Origin: Phellopilus nigrolimitatus
Taxonomy: Eukaryota; Basidiomycota; Agaricomycetes; Hymenochaetales; Hymenochaetaceae
Length of the DNA: 64,000 nt
Assembly (NCBI GenBank): GCA_021029095.1
Contig: JAJOHG010000003.1
Span: 434,001 to 498,000 of the forward strand
Direction of reading: 5' to 3'
The notes beneath the pieces were generated by a model, which saw nothing but the letters and a program-made list of their open reading frames with translations, was not told the DNA's origin and searched no databases. This document shows, piece by piece, positions 12,173 through 25,911 of the stretch (the stretch's first letter is position 1; each line of letters begins with the position of its first letter). Made by a program: the position numbers and the translations under genes.

Positions 12173-12811
12173 GTTGAGCTCCTTTAGACCGCGTCAGCGA
12201 CGCGATATCCACTGGAGGGAAACACATAAGTTTTTACCGAGTTCTCCTTTTTGCTCGTAAGGAGACTTAGAACACGACTGGAAACTAGGATATTGTTGCT
12301 TGTTGCAGTACTTTTGCTTGCTGGAGTGGAGGGAGACGGGAAAGGAGAAGGGAGGAAGACGACGCGGCAATACTCGTCGACACGGTACCTAAGCGGTGGC
12401 TAAATCGTATAAAAGAGTGACTCACGCGTCAGTCACGTCACCCTAACTTCGGTACCGCCGGTCCGCACAAGGCTGCTCAAATCGAGTCGAGTACAGACAT
12501 AGTCCTGAAATCACCCAATCTGACTCGTAGGAGTAGAGCACAAGGCTTGATGCGATGCTTCATCCATGAATAGAATACAAAACAAAAACAAAATAGAATG
12601 GGAATGGAACAAGCCAGCCACACTGGTGGACACTACATTAATGTTCGTATCCTAAGCAAAAACCGAACACCCTGATTCAGTTCAAATTTTGCATGCAAGT
12701 GACATTGTTATTTGGGCACATTTCCAGCTTTTTCTTTTAAAAGTAAGCCTGAAGGAATTTCACAATGCAGATGTAAGAAGTCTTGAGCAGGGAACCATAC
12801 AAGGGGGAACA
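12173..12811. other. Intergenic region upstream of the SLIP-GC-like gene
   Basis: About 640 bp holding the promoter of the GTPase and the 3' flank of the next minus-strand gene. A purine-rich stretch (about 12325-12365) and AT-rich sequence near 12580-12600 are visible. No gene is supported. Confidence 0.5.
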
Positions 12812-15484
12812 CTACAACTTGACCGGGTACCAATGCCTCTGGATTTCTCTGGCAACTACACTCTCTGCATCCTCTATCGAACCAAAATCATAGCATGAGC
12901 GGTTTTCGAGCCCGTTCTTCTCCATACTTTGCGCGCTTTCCATTCCAAGCAACAATGCGCGTCCTTGGAGAAAAGAGGCAGCAGACATCCTCGTCTCCGT
13001 AAATCTGTTTTGCTCTGAGTCGAAAGAATCAACGAGCTGGTAGGATACCCCTTTGTTGCAGGACTCGGAAACGCCATCTTCCGAGACGACGAAACTGTCT
13101 GATTCCCACTCCTCGAGACTGTGATTCTCGCTTCCATAACTTATGACGCTATTACACAGTAATTGGAAGGCGTTTTCATCCTTAGCATGAGAGAACTCGG
13201 TGTCAATGCCGATTCGAAATGGGAACCCTGCGTTGTTGTCGTCTCTACTTTGCCCAGCTTCGTAGCCATACCCAGTGTCTTCTAATTCCATATTCTCGGG
13301 GAACTGGCTGATATTGTACTCCTCGTCCACATCAACAACGTAATTCTGCATGAAGTCTTCGGAACGCCCCCCATCACGAGAATCAACCATCTCTAAAGAT
13401 GGAGATGCCAGCCCAGAAACGTGTGCGCAAGAATAGTAGTCATCAAAGGAAGCAGGATCATGCTGATTATAATTATCGTGATTTTCTTCCAATGCTGCAA
13501 GTAAGATAGACTGCGAGGTGCGGACATCGTCATATGGCGTGCGCTCGTGAAAGGTATAGTCCGCAGTAGCGACAGACAAAGGACCAGCGTTTACTGAGAA
13601 GTCGCCAGGAAAAGAAAGCGGCCATTGTTCATCAAATACGAGCTTTCGAACCTCATCTTCAAGGGCAGACAAGACGGTGGTATCTTTGATATCGCATCCT
13701 GGGAAATCAGTCATTGGTTGCGTCTGGGGTGTATCACCCATCACTCTGGAGGATCTTCGTTCTGGACAAAATGGAGGCGTCTCTGGAAGACTTTGCGTTT
13801 CCTTCTCCTGGTTGCAATCAACAGACTTGGAGACTAAAGACGCGAAGAACTTAGATTTGAGACGAGGGGAGCCAGTTGACACAATAGTATGGATTTTTGC
13901 TGGTATCTGAGACGCAGACTCAGAAGGAGCCAAGGACGAGTTGTTGTCACCGTTGAATGTTGAGCTACGTTTCTTCCCAGTGGGTAATGAATGGCCGATT
14001 TGAAGAATCGACGGTTGTCGTGAATCGGAAGCACTATGCACAATCTGGGGCAGGCTCCAATTGCAAGCCCTGCTGTCCATCACTATACTCTTCGGTTTGG
14101 AAGGTGACGCAACCACCTTTCTCGACTGAGGATCTGGATCCTGGAGAAATTCTCGTTCTATCTCCCAGACCTCGGATTCATAACTTGACTTACTGTCATG
14201 TTCAGAATGCTCGTTCAATTTCTGCGACGGAGACAATGAAGCCGAAGCTGTCGAGATAGTGACTGGTTTTGTCGAGATCTTCGCAGTATAGTCATCGACT
14301 GCATCAGGCTTCTGCTGAATAAGTGATCGCTGGCCTCCTATGGATGTCATGGTGGATGAGTGCGTCTTCGTTGTCTCAGTACGTGTCCTGGAATCCTTTA
14401 CATCGCGGGCGTGCTTTGACGGAATGAGAGTTTTGTTGAGGAAAACAGTTTCGTTGAAGACGATTGGAACTATTAAGCTCTGAGAAAAATCATCTCGGAC
14501 TCGAAGACTCGAACACCAAAAACTCACTGTTCGCTTTTGACTTCTTCTCCGCCGTCGTCTTAGCAGAGGCTCGACCTTTGTTAAATACTCCCAGCATTGA
14601 TCCTAGCCCGGCCTGGCAAATAGTCAGACAACATTCGCAACACGATGCACATAAACCGACCGTGAGACGATGTTTTCCAATATTTTTCGCGCTAAACCCG
14701 TGCATAAGAGCAAGACCGGCGGGTAGCTTCCTCTTGCCACCTTTACTTGTGTTACTTTTTCGCTCGTTATTCGAAATAGGCACATCCTCGTTATCCTCTT
14801 CTGATGCAGCTACCGACTCCTTTGAGTTTTCTTTTGGAGACATTATTGATTTTTTTCTCTGCCTTCGAGCACGACGTTGCACAAGACCTGTAGCACGTTA
14901 TGTCACATTTAACCACCAAGACAGCATTTTAACGTACGTTCTTCTTTTTCTTCATCGCTGTCCGAGCGTCTGCGCTTGTTTCGAATTTCTTTTTTTGAGA
15001 TTTCGACCGGAATATTTGTAGAATTTGAGGCCATATGAGCAGACTTCGGCTTTTTCGTCGGGTTCTTCACGGTTTGGGTGGCTTTTCGGCGGGTTGAGCC
15101 TGGACGCATTACACCCTGGTATACTTCTGCGCAAGCCTTACGTTTCGTGGTTATAGAAGTCGATGAGACGGAAATACAAGAAGGAGACTTCGCGATGAAG
15201 TGAGCTACGGCATTCCGAGGTTTTAGAATAGGGCTAGAGAAGCCACCTCCCGGCGTCTTCGTTTGAGGAACACTGCCTTGCAAAAGACCGCCATAAACTT
15301 CAGAGTCAGACTTTTCAAGCCATTGCAAACTCTCTTTTTTCCCCTCCGAGGCGTAGATTGAGGCGTATTGCTTCTGTGACCAAATGAACGCCTTAACCAA
15401 CGACGACTTATCGGAACGATCGCCCATAGACTTTTTAAGCAGTGCCTCGTAAGACAAAGTTTGAGTGTGCTCTGCCTTTTCCAT
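12812..15484 (-). CDS. Long, mostly disordered protein of unknown function
   Basis: Not recognised. The ATG at 15484 starts MEKAEHTQTLSYEALLKKSM and a short structured segment (SLVKAFIWSQKQYASIYAS). It then becomes basic and Lys/Arg-rich (KKEIRNKRRRSDSDEEKEER), a likely nuclear localisation region. After an intron: RARRQRKKSIMSPKENSKES and KRKLPAGLALMHGFSAKNIG. A 48-nt intron then joins to AGLGSMLGVFNKGRASAKTT, and another leads to the large last exon of about 1.6 kb. That exon is Ser/Asp-rich with many SP/TP sites and ends in FLQGRALLLGMESAQ and SIEDAESVVAREIQRHWYPV, probably the only conserved C-terminal element. About 870 residues. The nuclear location is inferred from basic clusters only. 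Confidence 0.65.
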
Positions 15485-15829
15485 TGGTAAAAGACAGGTG
15501 GTCTATCGGGAAATATTCATCGATGCCGCAATAAGATCCAATCTTGAAAATGGTCCATAGAAGTGGAACGAAGAAACAATGGGTGGCAAAACGAAATGGG
15601 AAGATCCATACATATGAGTCATACCTTCCTATTCTGAATTTCTGATTGCGTGTGGACCCGGCAAATACCGTAGACATACAGACAGGACTCCTCCGTACGT
15701 ACAAGAAGCTAGTATCATTATAAGTACCCATTCGTCCTGTTTAGCCTTTTCTCATGCAGTGTAAACGAAATAAGGATTTCTGAAGAAAAAAATCAGCGCT
15801 TTCCTTCAAGGTGAAAAAACAAATATTTC
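15485..15829. other. Intergenic
   Basis: About 345 bp between the start of the disordered-protein gene and the stop of the first transporter. No gene seen. Confidence 0.5.
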
Positions 15830-18383
15830 TTACTGCTTATCGGTGAGGTCCAGGAAGGCGTGTCTCTCGCGCTCTCGCTGGACATCTTCATCCGTCCAAC
15901 CGTTTCTCCCTTTTAACTCCGCTATAAGCGCACGTTTCTGTTTATTGAGACGAAGGTTTATCCAGCGCAGGAGGAAGCAGATAAAAAGTTGTGACGCTAG
16001 TAGAACCAGTATTGAGATTTTTCCTGGTTTAGAAAAATGTCGGTCAAAAGAAATGCGTGTGTCAAAATTTGCTTCCGACCTGGAAGGTAGTCCGGAGCAT
16101 CCTTTGGCAGGAATGTTTCCGTACCCACAACATTTCCCAGGCTGAAAGCTGAAAGCGTCATTGCGTTGACGGTCACTTTCTTAGTGTGTCCACTCGTATT
16201 GCTTGCATTATATGCATAGATAATGGCAAGCGAGCAACCGTAGAAGCCAATTATCCAGGTAGCTATATTAGATACGTAGCATGACCTGTCACCATTTTAG
16301 CGGGAAGCGGGAGGTATTTCATGACTCACCGAATAGCAATGCACCTTTTTGTCCAGAATCATTGAGGCCAACCAACATAGCGGTCCCGACGAGGGTTGGA
16401 ATGATTGAAATAACTATAGGCATCATCCTTTCGTTCTAAGGATTTATGAGCACCTTCAAGTTTCGGACAACAACAAAGAAAGAACCTAGAAGAAACCGAA
16501 CCTTTTTATCAGCATACCACCCTAACGACAGCGTAGCAAACGCTCCAATGAGACCACCAGGCGTTCCTAGTATTAACGTTTGCTTGGACCTGTATTCTAT
16601 TTTAGACTATATACGATGGTATACGTTACGAAACCCACGTATATCCGAAGTTCTGTATGCCATAGCATTCAGCATAATGACTTTGATGATACGAATGGAA
16701 TCAGAAACTTGCCCTGACGATGATAGAGCCAACTATAGAAGTCTGATTACTTTTCCGATATCTTGCCATGCCTTATAATGACTTACAGTTGCTCAGTCCT
16801 CCATTAGGAATGCTTGCTGAAAGGCGAATTTGTCACGTTTTACTAAATTTAATCCAAGGCATTACGCACTAACGAGGGTTGAGATCACTATCAACCAAGT
16901 TCTTATATCTAGTAGGGCTTCGATGACCTGGGCCTTCTTTAGTTTCTTGTTCTCGGTGCCGCCTTGATCATCGCGAACTCGCTCGATTGCAGCAACCCTT
17001 TCTTCGCGTGTTAACATATGCGCGTGAACGGGAGAGTCGGGCATCCAAATTAGAACAGCCAAGCCGACGGCAATGGCAAGCCCTCCAAGCATGAGCACAA
17101 GAATCTTGTATGGGGCAAAATGCTGATTCGGGTCAAATGAGATTCCCTGGGTATAACTGTCAGGTTGTTTTGACAAATAATGGCAACGAGGGACCAAAAT
17201 TCATACGTATGCAACAAATCCTCCGAAAATCGCAGTCAGTCCATTCTGCTATAGGTCAGATCATCGCTGGCGACCAACGTATGAGTGAGTTACCATGACA
17301 TAGAACCATGATATCCTCTGGGTCTGCGAAGAATAGAGTGAGCGCCTGCCATTGGGACATACTGATTGATATTTTCAAATCATACTTGTTCATTTTTCTT
17401 GTAGAACATTGATATTATAAGTATGAGTATTGGAGCAACGCAGCTCTCAAGCATGCCTAAGTCATAAACCATGTCTCAGAAAAAGCTATTTCCCTACATG
17501 CGGCTGAAATTTCACCTAGGAGAAACCGAAGGACGAAGAAGGGCGCAAATGTGCTTGGTATCGCATGACACATAAGAACGATTCCCCACAAGCACACGTT
17601 CACACCTTTGCAGAAGAAGTCAGTTCGTGACATACGTTATGACATGTATTGTATACTCGCACCGAGATATTTGGCGAGCCTTAATCTCTGCGATATGTAG
17701 ACTGTTGGAAACTCCCATAAGAAAAAGCCTGTCGGGTTGAACCGTGACAACAGATGAGTCCAAGTTTTTTGTACTGCATGTTTTTTGTACTCGCCTACGT
17801 AGAACGCCAAAGCGACAAGATTATAGTCCTTGGATTTCCATACGTTATTGACGAGATATCCCAAGGGGGAAAAAACGGCAGCTTTTTTACCTGTCCAGTG
17901 ATCGGGAAACCCATAATGCTTTTGATTGTTTTCTTTAATGCGGCCTGGAGGACAAAGTTTCAATTTGCTCACCTTGCATAATTCAGGGACGTCTTGTCCC
18001 TAATATCAAAGGGTCACATCAATTTATTTCAAAAAACTGTGTGTTGTCTCACAAGAACTGAGTGAAGTAGACAGCCGCACAGAGCGGAGGGATAGTCCAA
18101 TCCTATGTGATGAAAAATAGCTGAGAGCGTGTAAAAAGACCGGAATAAAGGGACGTACGAGCTTCCGTCTAACTTTGTTGTTAAACTCTTCGCTGAAATG
18201 AACAGTACGATGCGTGCCTACTAGCTCCAGAGCTTCGTCGCCATCCTTCGAGTCTACTGGTCTGACGTAAGCCGTCTCCGGATGCTTTTCATCGACTGGG
18301 GAACGTGTCTTTTCTTCTGACGTTGGGCTCGGAGATTCATCATTTAGACGGACTTCGTTTAGTTGAGCAGGGGCCCTCGCCAT
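15830..18383 (-). CDS. MFS transporter, Dal5/allantoate-permease-like (copy 1)
   Basis: Proton-coupled anion:cation symporter type permease of the Dal5/Tna1 group, likely plasma-membrane uptake of a carboxylate, vitamin or nitrogen compound; substrate not readable. The ATG at 18383 begins a cytosolic N-terminus (MARAPAQLNEVRLNDESPSP) ending in FSEEFNNKVRRKLVRP. Then come DWTIPPLCAAVYFTQF, DKTSLNYA, GFFLWEFPTVYISQRLRLAK, APYKILVLMLGGLAIAVGLA, LIWMPDSPVHAHMLTREERV and further exons to the C-terminal tail RERERHAFLDLTDKQ, with the stop at 15830. About ten introns. The same C-terminal signature and exon plan occur in the neighbouring copy, so the two are tandem paralogs. Confidence 0.85.
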
Positions 18384-19037
18384 ATTATCGTAGTGGTAGA
18401 GATCAGAGACACATCTTCGCTCTGTCAGATAGCACTAGAATATATACGAGCTTGCTGCTTTATCCTTCAGTTGGGTGGGAAATTAGGCTAAATTTAAGCG
18501 CGATAAAGGTATTGCTGCACATGAACAGGAAGCAAACCATTGAAGGCGTTTCCGGCTGACTGTAAGTAGTGTTCGGCAAAAAGCCAAGATTGCCAGTTAC
18601 ATGTAAGGCAAACCGGAGCTGGAGGATAGTTACCGAACGCGGCCTTAAACGCCGGCTGTGGCTGGCGACTATAGCCGCCCAACTCCGAACGTGAACTCAC
18701 GCAAATCCAGGTCAAATACATGAATATGCTACTTAATGAACCTTGTAAGAGATACGTATATTGACAATTTTACATCTTTTATTCCTACGTCATCAAACAT
18801 ATACCAATGATGTGTACTACTCGGAGTATAGAGGTATAGTAGTGCATAGTAGTAGGTTATATGAACTTTACAAAATGTTCCGAATCGTAAGACATAATAA
18901 TGTAATCCAACGGACAACTTCACTAACTTGTATGCACATCGTCTACTGAAAGATCTTAAGCAGTGTATACAAAGAAAATGTTTCTGAAAATCAAAAGAGG
19001 TTGATGGACATCATGGATGAGGAGCAAGACGTAACAC
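18384..19037. promoter_or_regulatory. Promoter region of transporter copy 1
   Basis: About 650 bp between the tandem transporters. It contains an ATATATA run around 18436-18443, some 55 bp upstream of the start codon, and GATA-type cores (GATAAA at 18502-18507, GATAG near 18428). Functional meaning is inferred; no gene is present. Confidence 0.35.
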
Positions 19038-21406
19038 TCACTGTCTATCCGTAAGATCCATGAAAGCATGTCGTTGGCGCTCTCTCTCCACGTCCGCGTC
19101 GTCCCAGCCTCTCCTCTCCTTTTCAGCCTGCAACGCTACCACCCTCTTCTTGTTCAGGCGAATGTTGATGAAGCGCAAAAGGACAGAAACAAAGAGCTGC
19201 GCGATAAGGAGAACCATAATTGCAATTTTTCCTGGAATGTAGGCCTATGAAACATATTAGAGAAGGGGCTAAATCATGATCCAACTTGAAGCGCTGACCG
19301 GTGCGTCCTTTTCCTGGAAAATTTCCGTACCTACAATATTGCCGACGCTGAACGCCACCATGGTTATTGCATTAATTGTCACTTTTTTAGTGTGGCCGCT
19401 CGTGTTGCTGGCATTGTACGCATACACAGTAGACAAAGCGCTACCAAAGGTTCCGGTGATATAGATTCCTGGAGCTCGCATGAGTAAGATAAATAAACTT
19501 TGATCAGTGAAAGAAATACCGAAGAGAAGGGCGCCCTTGTCGCCGGAGCTGTTCACTCCGATAAGGATTGCAGTGCCCACAATCGTAGGAATCAAGGCAA
19601 ACACAATCGGAATCATCCGCTCTTTCTATACTTTCGATAAGCAGATGCACGCGGAGTAAAATGCTTTCAGAATCTACCTTCTTATCAGAATACCAGCCAC
19701 AAAACATAGTCGTAACGGAGGCGATGAAGCCACCCGGCGTCGATAAGATCAGCGTCTGCTTGGAACTGCTGACGAACTAAGAAATTGGATCAATTGTGTA
19801 ATACGGTTTAACTCACGTATAGCCAAAACCCTTGATAATCTTGTTGCTGACTATGAAGATCGTAAGCAAACAGCCTCAGAAAACGTTAATGATTTGAAGC
19901 ACGCACAATTGCTTAGACCTCCATTTGGAATGCTCGCTGCGATAAAATCAGTTCCTCAACCAGATACAATATGGTCTTGTCTTAGTGGGACCTACTCATC
20001 ATTACTGTAAGGATTACAAGCCACGTCCGAAAGTCGGTCAGCGCCTCAGTAGACCTGTTCTTTCTTGAAGGTTTTGTTCTCTATTCCCACTTGGTCGTCG
20101 CGAACACGCTCCAAAGCAGCGATACGCTCCTCCTTTGTCAGCATGCGAGCATGCACAGGCGAGTCCGGAAGCCAAATGAGTACGGCAACCCCGACAACGA
20201 GCGCGAGTCCGCCGAGGAGAATGTAGATGATCTTGTAAGGCGCCAATGACTTTCCATCATCGAACGAGATACCTAGAGGCTCGACCTTAACCAGCAGAAT
20301 ATAATAGAAAAAAGAAAGGACTTACCGTACGCAATAAATCCACCGAAGATCTGAGTCAAACCGTTCTGATTGATTAAAAAGAGAGCATCAGACAGGTTTT
20401 TCTTGATGTTGCAAATGATGAAAAGCTCACCATGACGTAGAACCATGATATCCTCTGAGCCTATATATCCCGAAAGCTTGAGTTTTCCAGAATTTACAAA
20501 TGCAATGAAAAAGAAAAAGCCACCTGCTCCTCCTTCTTGTAGAACATAGTAATGATCAGAATCAGGATAGGTGAAACGCAGCTCTCGAACATTCCTGATT
20601 ACAGATGATTTAGGCCATTGAGTTCGGCGGCAACCGAAGAGAGACGTACCAAGCAAAAATCGAAGTGCGAAGAATGCACCAAAGCTGTCTGTCGCAGCAT
20701 GGCACATAAGGATAGCTCCCCAGACAATAATATTGAACCCTGCGCCGCCATAAGAGCTCTGTTTGTACTCGGCGTTTTTACCACAGTTACTCACCCAGGT
20801 ACTTGGCCAACTTCATCTTCTGGGCAATATACACAGTTGGAAACTCCCAGGCGAGATAACCTAGTTGATTGTACGTCATCACCAAAGAATTGGAAAGTCA
20901 GGAGTTCTGCAAACCTAGATAGAACGCCATAGAGACCAAGTTGTATTGCGAACCTCCAATAGGGAATCCCATGACACTCGCATAGTTAAGAGCGGTCTTG
21001 TCACTATCGAGCAGAGAAAACGTATCAGAACGGTGGTTCGATATTTCGAGACGCAACGCACTTACAGGAACTGGGTGAAGTAAACAGCCGCACAAATAGG
21101 CGGGATAAGCAAGTCCTAAAATACATTATATCAGTTTCGCATAATTCTGAAAATATTACTACGGTCGGAGGAATAAACCGAGCTTACAAGTTTTCGCCTT
21201 AGTTTTAAGTTATACTCCTCGCTGAACTCGTGGGTTCTCTCCTCGCCCACAAGCTCGAGCGCCTTGTCGCCTCGGCGCGCATCGAGCACTGTCGATTCTG
21301 CGTAATCGCCGCTCTTCTCCTTCTCGTCGTCCAAGCCAGAGCCCGAACGGACCTCCGCGTCTACGTCAACACCCATCTTTTCGTCCTTCGTTCCAAAAAA
21401 AGACAT
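19038..21406 (-). CDS. MFS transporter, Dal5/allantoate-permease-like (copy 2)
   Basis: Second Dal5-like permease, same strand and same layout as copy 1. The start at 21406 gives MSFFGTKDEKMGVDVDAEVR, then ALELVGEERTHEFSEEYNLK (compare ALELVGTHRTVHFSEEFNNK in copy 1). Later segments are DKTALNYASVMGFPIGGSQY, NLVSMAFYLG, APYKIIYILLGGLALVVGVA, LIWLPDSPVHARMLTKEERI and the tail RERQRHAFMDLTDRQ with the stop at 19038. The near-identical order of motifs, the acidic N-terminus and the shared C-terminal DLTD(K/R)Q show tandem duplication followed by divergence. Substrate unknown; the family covers allantoate, nicotinate, pantothenate and related anions. Confidence 0.85.
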
Positions 21407-21939
21407 CGCGGTCAGCTGCGTACCGAAAGCTGGACTAACCGAGATGGAGGTGGGAATCCGAAGTCAGTGTTGCAGGACGTGGGGATAGCGAAAGTGCTAT
21501 CGCATATTTCGAGTTTATAAAAAAGCGCCGTACTGCATGCCGATATCTTGCTACTTTCCGTGACTAGCATGTCCTCACGATAAGATAGGCAACTCTGATG
21601 AGCGTGTTCCTGACATTTAAACTTCAAAGCTTTCAGGGAAACGACACAGAAACTGGTGTCTTCAGCTATCTTGTCACAAAGTCGGCAGAGTAGGCACCGG
21701 CTCGCCATGGCATTCTGGATATTAATAGAGCAGTTGCAAGTTGTGTCCGAATGAGAAGAAAAGGAACATATCATATCACAATCGCACGTGTGGTTTCCGA
21801 CCAACTCATGACACGCCGCCTTGGCATGCGATAAGAAGATACGATGCAGCGATGCCGAAAACAAGTTGAAAGTAATTGGAATGCAAGTCTAAACAAGCGA
21901 CCTGAAGTTCTCCAAGTCCACTCCACCTATACAAGTAGT
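21407..21939 (-). promoter_or_regulatory. Upstream region of transporter copy 2, with GATA-type sites
   Basis: A GATAAGATAG pair lies at 21579-21588 and another GATAAG at 21830-21835. A TTTATAAA box at about 21514-21521 is some 110 bp upstream of the start codon. Fungal GATA factors acting on HGATAR sites control many nitrogen-uptake permeases, so these fit the transporter family. This is inference from motifs only; such motifs also occur by chance. Confidence 0.35.
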
Positions 21940-23351
<1,412 letters not shown>

Positions 23352-23395
23352 TCAGTTTTGAACACGAATGCAACAGAATAAGATAGTCATACCAT

Positions 23396-23824
23396 GGCGC
23401 GTACGTGATTGAAGATAAGACGGGTACGGGGGAGAGCGGTGGAAGGAATGGAGGAAGAGAGAGAGCGAACGGCGAACATGTAATAAATACTGGTCCGTGC
23501 AGCCAGGGGATTATGGCGTGTTTTAGGTTGCTCTTGTTATCGTACGATCAGTTCGGCAGGTCTCAGACAATTGGTCTTGTTGGTTCGAAATGCAAGCGTT
23601 TAACTGGCACGACAAACGAGAACTGCCAACTGAGTCAACGGGTTAGGGGATGAAATCCGGTGAAGGAGGATGATGACTATTTAGCGCTGCACATGTGAGC
23701 ATGTGAATGCCAGTTGAGTCCCGCCCGATATGACGGACATCGGCGACACATACACCGACTCCCGCATCGTGACAACATCCCATACAAACTGTTACGAAAT
23801 TCTTACAAAACATCGTTGGGACCA
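23396..23824. other. ERG10 promoter region / ATG10 3' flank
   Basis: About 430 bp with a purine-rich stretch (23430-23475) next to the ERG10 start. No gene seen. Confidence 0.45.
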
Positions 23825-24548
23825 CTAACCCCGCAAATCCACGACGTTCCCCACCAGCAACAGCCACAGCTCCAGATGTCGTCCCGTCGCCGGTTCTTTC
23901 AGCCCATCTGCTTGCACAAGCTCAAGGAGTGCTTGGCGCGTCTCGCACGGATGGAAAAACCAGCAAGGTGTGCCGAGAACCGGGTGCTCACCCTGTGATA
24001 GCAAGGGAAAGGGGTGGTCGGGTGCTTGGAGCGCGAAACTCGTCTTTTTTACGTCAGGAAAGGCATCCTTTCGAAAAAACGATGACTTCATTATGTCGTC
24101 CAGGGAGAGAGGAGAGCCGCCTGAGCGACATTGAGTATCATATTCGAAGACCGAAAAATCACAAGGCGCACTTGTTGTATGCACAGAGAAGTAGAACGTG
24201 GGCACCTGAAATGTGGCTGAGTACACGATATACTGCCAAACCTCGAGAAGGTCGCACGAGTCTCTCGGGCTACTGGCTACCGCGTAATCTCCTTCTTCAT
24301 TGACTACTCCAAATTCCGCATCGATGTTTAGGGGTGCAGTCAGAGTAGAGCGGGCTATCGTCTCGCGGGCTAGATATCCAAGGCCCGGATAGTTCTGGTC
24401 GGCTTCAATACTAAAGACAATAAGTCAAATCTAAAGCACACACAGGATGCTCATTCCACCGCCAGCCTCCAAATATGGAGTCATCTGAATATGCATTTTT
24501 GTCGATGAAACTTTTGCAAGCACGCTCGAAGTTGTCGTGGGTGATCAT
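23825..24548 (-). CDS. ATG10: ATG10, E2-like conjugating enzyme of autophagy
   Basis: Atg10 transfers Atg12 to Atg5. The ATG at 24548 gives MITHDNFERACKSFIDKNAY and IFGGWRWNEHP. One short intron leads to IEADQNYPGLGYLARETIAR, EEGDYAVASSPRDSCDLLEV and WQYIVYSATFQVPTFYFSVH. The catalytic block SQGEHPVLGTPCWFFHPCET contains the HPC motif whose Cys is the Atg10 active site. The protein ends LELWLLLVGNVVDLRG at 23825. About 200-220 residues, typical for the family. It is divergent from the ribosomal protein gene, 358 bp away. Confidence 0.85.
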
Positions 24549-24906
24549 GCAGAAGTTACTTCGGGACGGCGGATTGAATGGCTCGCGTCTAATTTTTGGG
24601 ATTAGTCCAAAACTGCTATTCTCAGGCTCTCACTTAACAATACATAATTCGCCTTCAGATACACCCGTATAACATACGTACATGTACATGTATGCAGAAA
24701 CCTAAAATCGAGGAAACGGAAATATTACTGTGGTTGAATTATGAAAGTGACAGCACGTGATAGCATCTACTGTACAGTTCTGACTAAATGTGACAGGTCA
24801 CGCACAGCACGAATGTACGACTTTTGCGACTCGCGTCTGTCTGTATCGCCAAGTCAGCAAGACCATCGCCCGCCCGCGGTCCATTCTATACCGCACCTAA
24901 AACAAC
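24549..24906. promoter_or_regulatory. Shared divergent promoter of ATG10 and eS1
   Basis: 358 bp between two divergent starts. It contains a perfect 14-bp palindrome TACATGTACATGTA at 24679-24692 and a GC-rich block (cgcccgcccgcgg) about 35 bp upstream of the eS1 ATG. No protein gene is visible. Roles are inferred. Confidence 0.4.
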
Positions 24907-25911
24907 ATGGCTGTTGGCAAGGTGTGTTGTGCTTTTACTTCGGTGTACTTCGGTGTTGTCAATGTGTTGCTGACCTGCGGACAGAACAAGCGCCTGTCAA
25001 AGGGCAAGAAGGGTATCAAGAAGAAGGTCGTCGACCCCTTTTCTCGCAAGGGTGAGCTGCATGTGCTGGATTGTGGCTTGGACTTTTATTCAAATTTGTG
25101 CTTTAGACTGGTATGACATTAAAGCACCTTCCATCTTTGATGTGCGAAACGTCGGCAAGACACTTGCCAACCGCTCTCAGGGCCTCAGTGAGTTGCGCCA
25201 ACTGCTGTATCTCAGTCTTTTTTCTCAATCACGACGGCAGAAAACGCGAATGACTCGTTAAAGGGTCGTATTGTGGAGGTCTCCCTCGCCGACCTCAACA
25301 AGGATGAGGAGCAAGCTTTCCGCAAGATAAAGCTGCGTATCGATGAGGTGCAGGGCAGGAACTGCCTCACCAACTTCCACGGCATGGACTTCACCTCCGA
25401 CAAGCTTCGCTCACTTGTGCGCAAGTGGCAAACGCTCATCGAAGCCCACGTTGACGTGAAAACGACTGACGGTTACCTCCTCCGTCTGTTCGCCATCGCC
25501 TTCACCAAACGGCGGCCGACGCAGGTGAAGAAAACCACCTATGCTCAGTCTTCCCAGGTTCGCGAGATCCGCAAGAAGATGTTTGAGATTATGACCCGTG
25601 AGGCATCGTCGTGCGACCTCAAAGAGCTCGTGCAGAAATTCATCCCCGAGGCGATTGGTCGCGAGATTGAGAAGGCAACACGGTCGATCTACCCCCTCCA
25701 GAATGTTTACGTCCGCAAGGCAAAGATCATCAAAGCACCAAAATTCGATGTGTCGAAGCTGATGGAGCTTCACGGCGAGTCGACGGATGTGCGTTTTCAT
25801 TTGCGTTTGTATCTGGCATGCAATTGACATAATATCCCGTTCTCTTTTTAGGAGACTGGCACGCGGGTCGTGAAAGACTTCAAAGAGCCGGAGATTCTGG
25901 AGACTGTATAA
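24907..25911 (+). CDS. RPS1: 40S ribosomal protein eS1 (S3a)
   Basis: Structural protein of the small ribosomal subunit. The five-codon first exon MAVGK (24907-24921) is followed by an intron and [20 protein letters not shown]. Then [20 protein letters not shown] and ANRSQG, a further intron, and the long exon from about 25259 with [60 protein letters not shown] and SLQ-type basic helices ending [10 protein letters not shown]. The last exon is [19 protein letters not shown] with the stop at 25909-25911. A short first exon plus several introns is common in fungal ribosomal protein genes. Length about 256 residues, normal for eS1. Confidence 0.95.

Noticed and set aside
21412..21864. A 150-codon cysteine-rich open frame on the minus strand upstream of permease copy 2
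   Set aside because: It lies in the promoter space, shows no family motif or regular cysteine spacing, and covers the GATA and TATA elements. Probably a chance frame.
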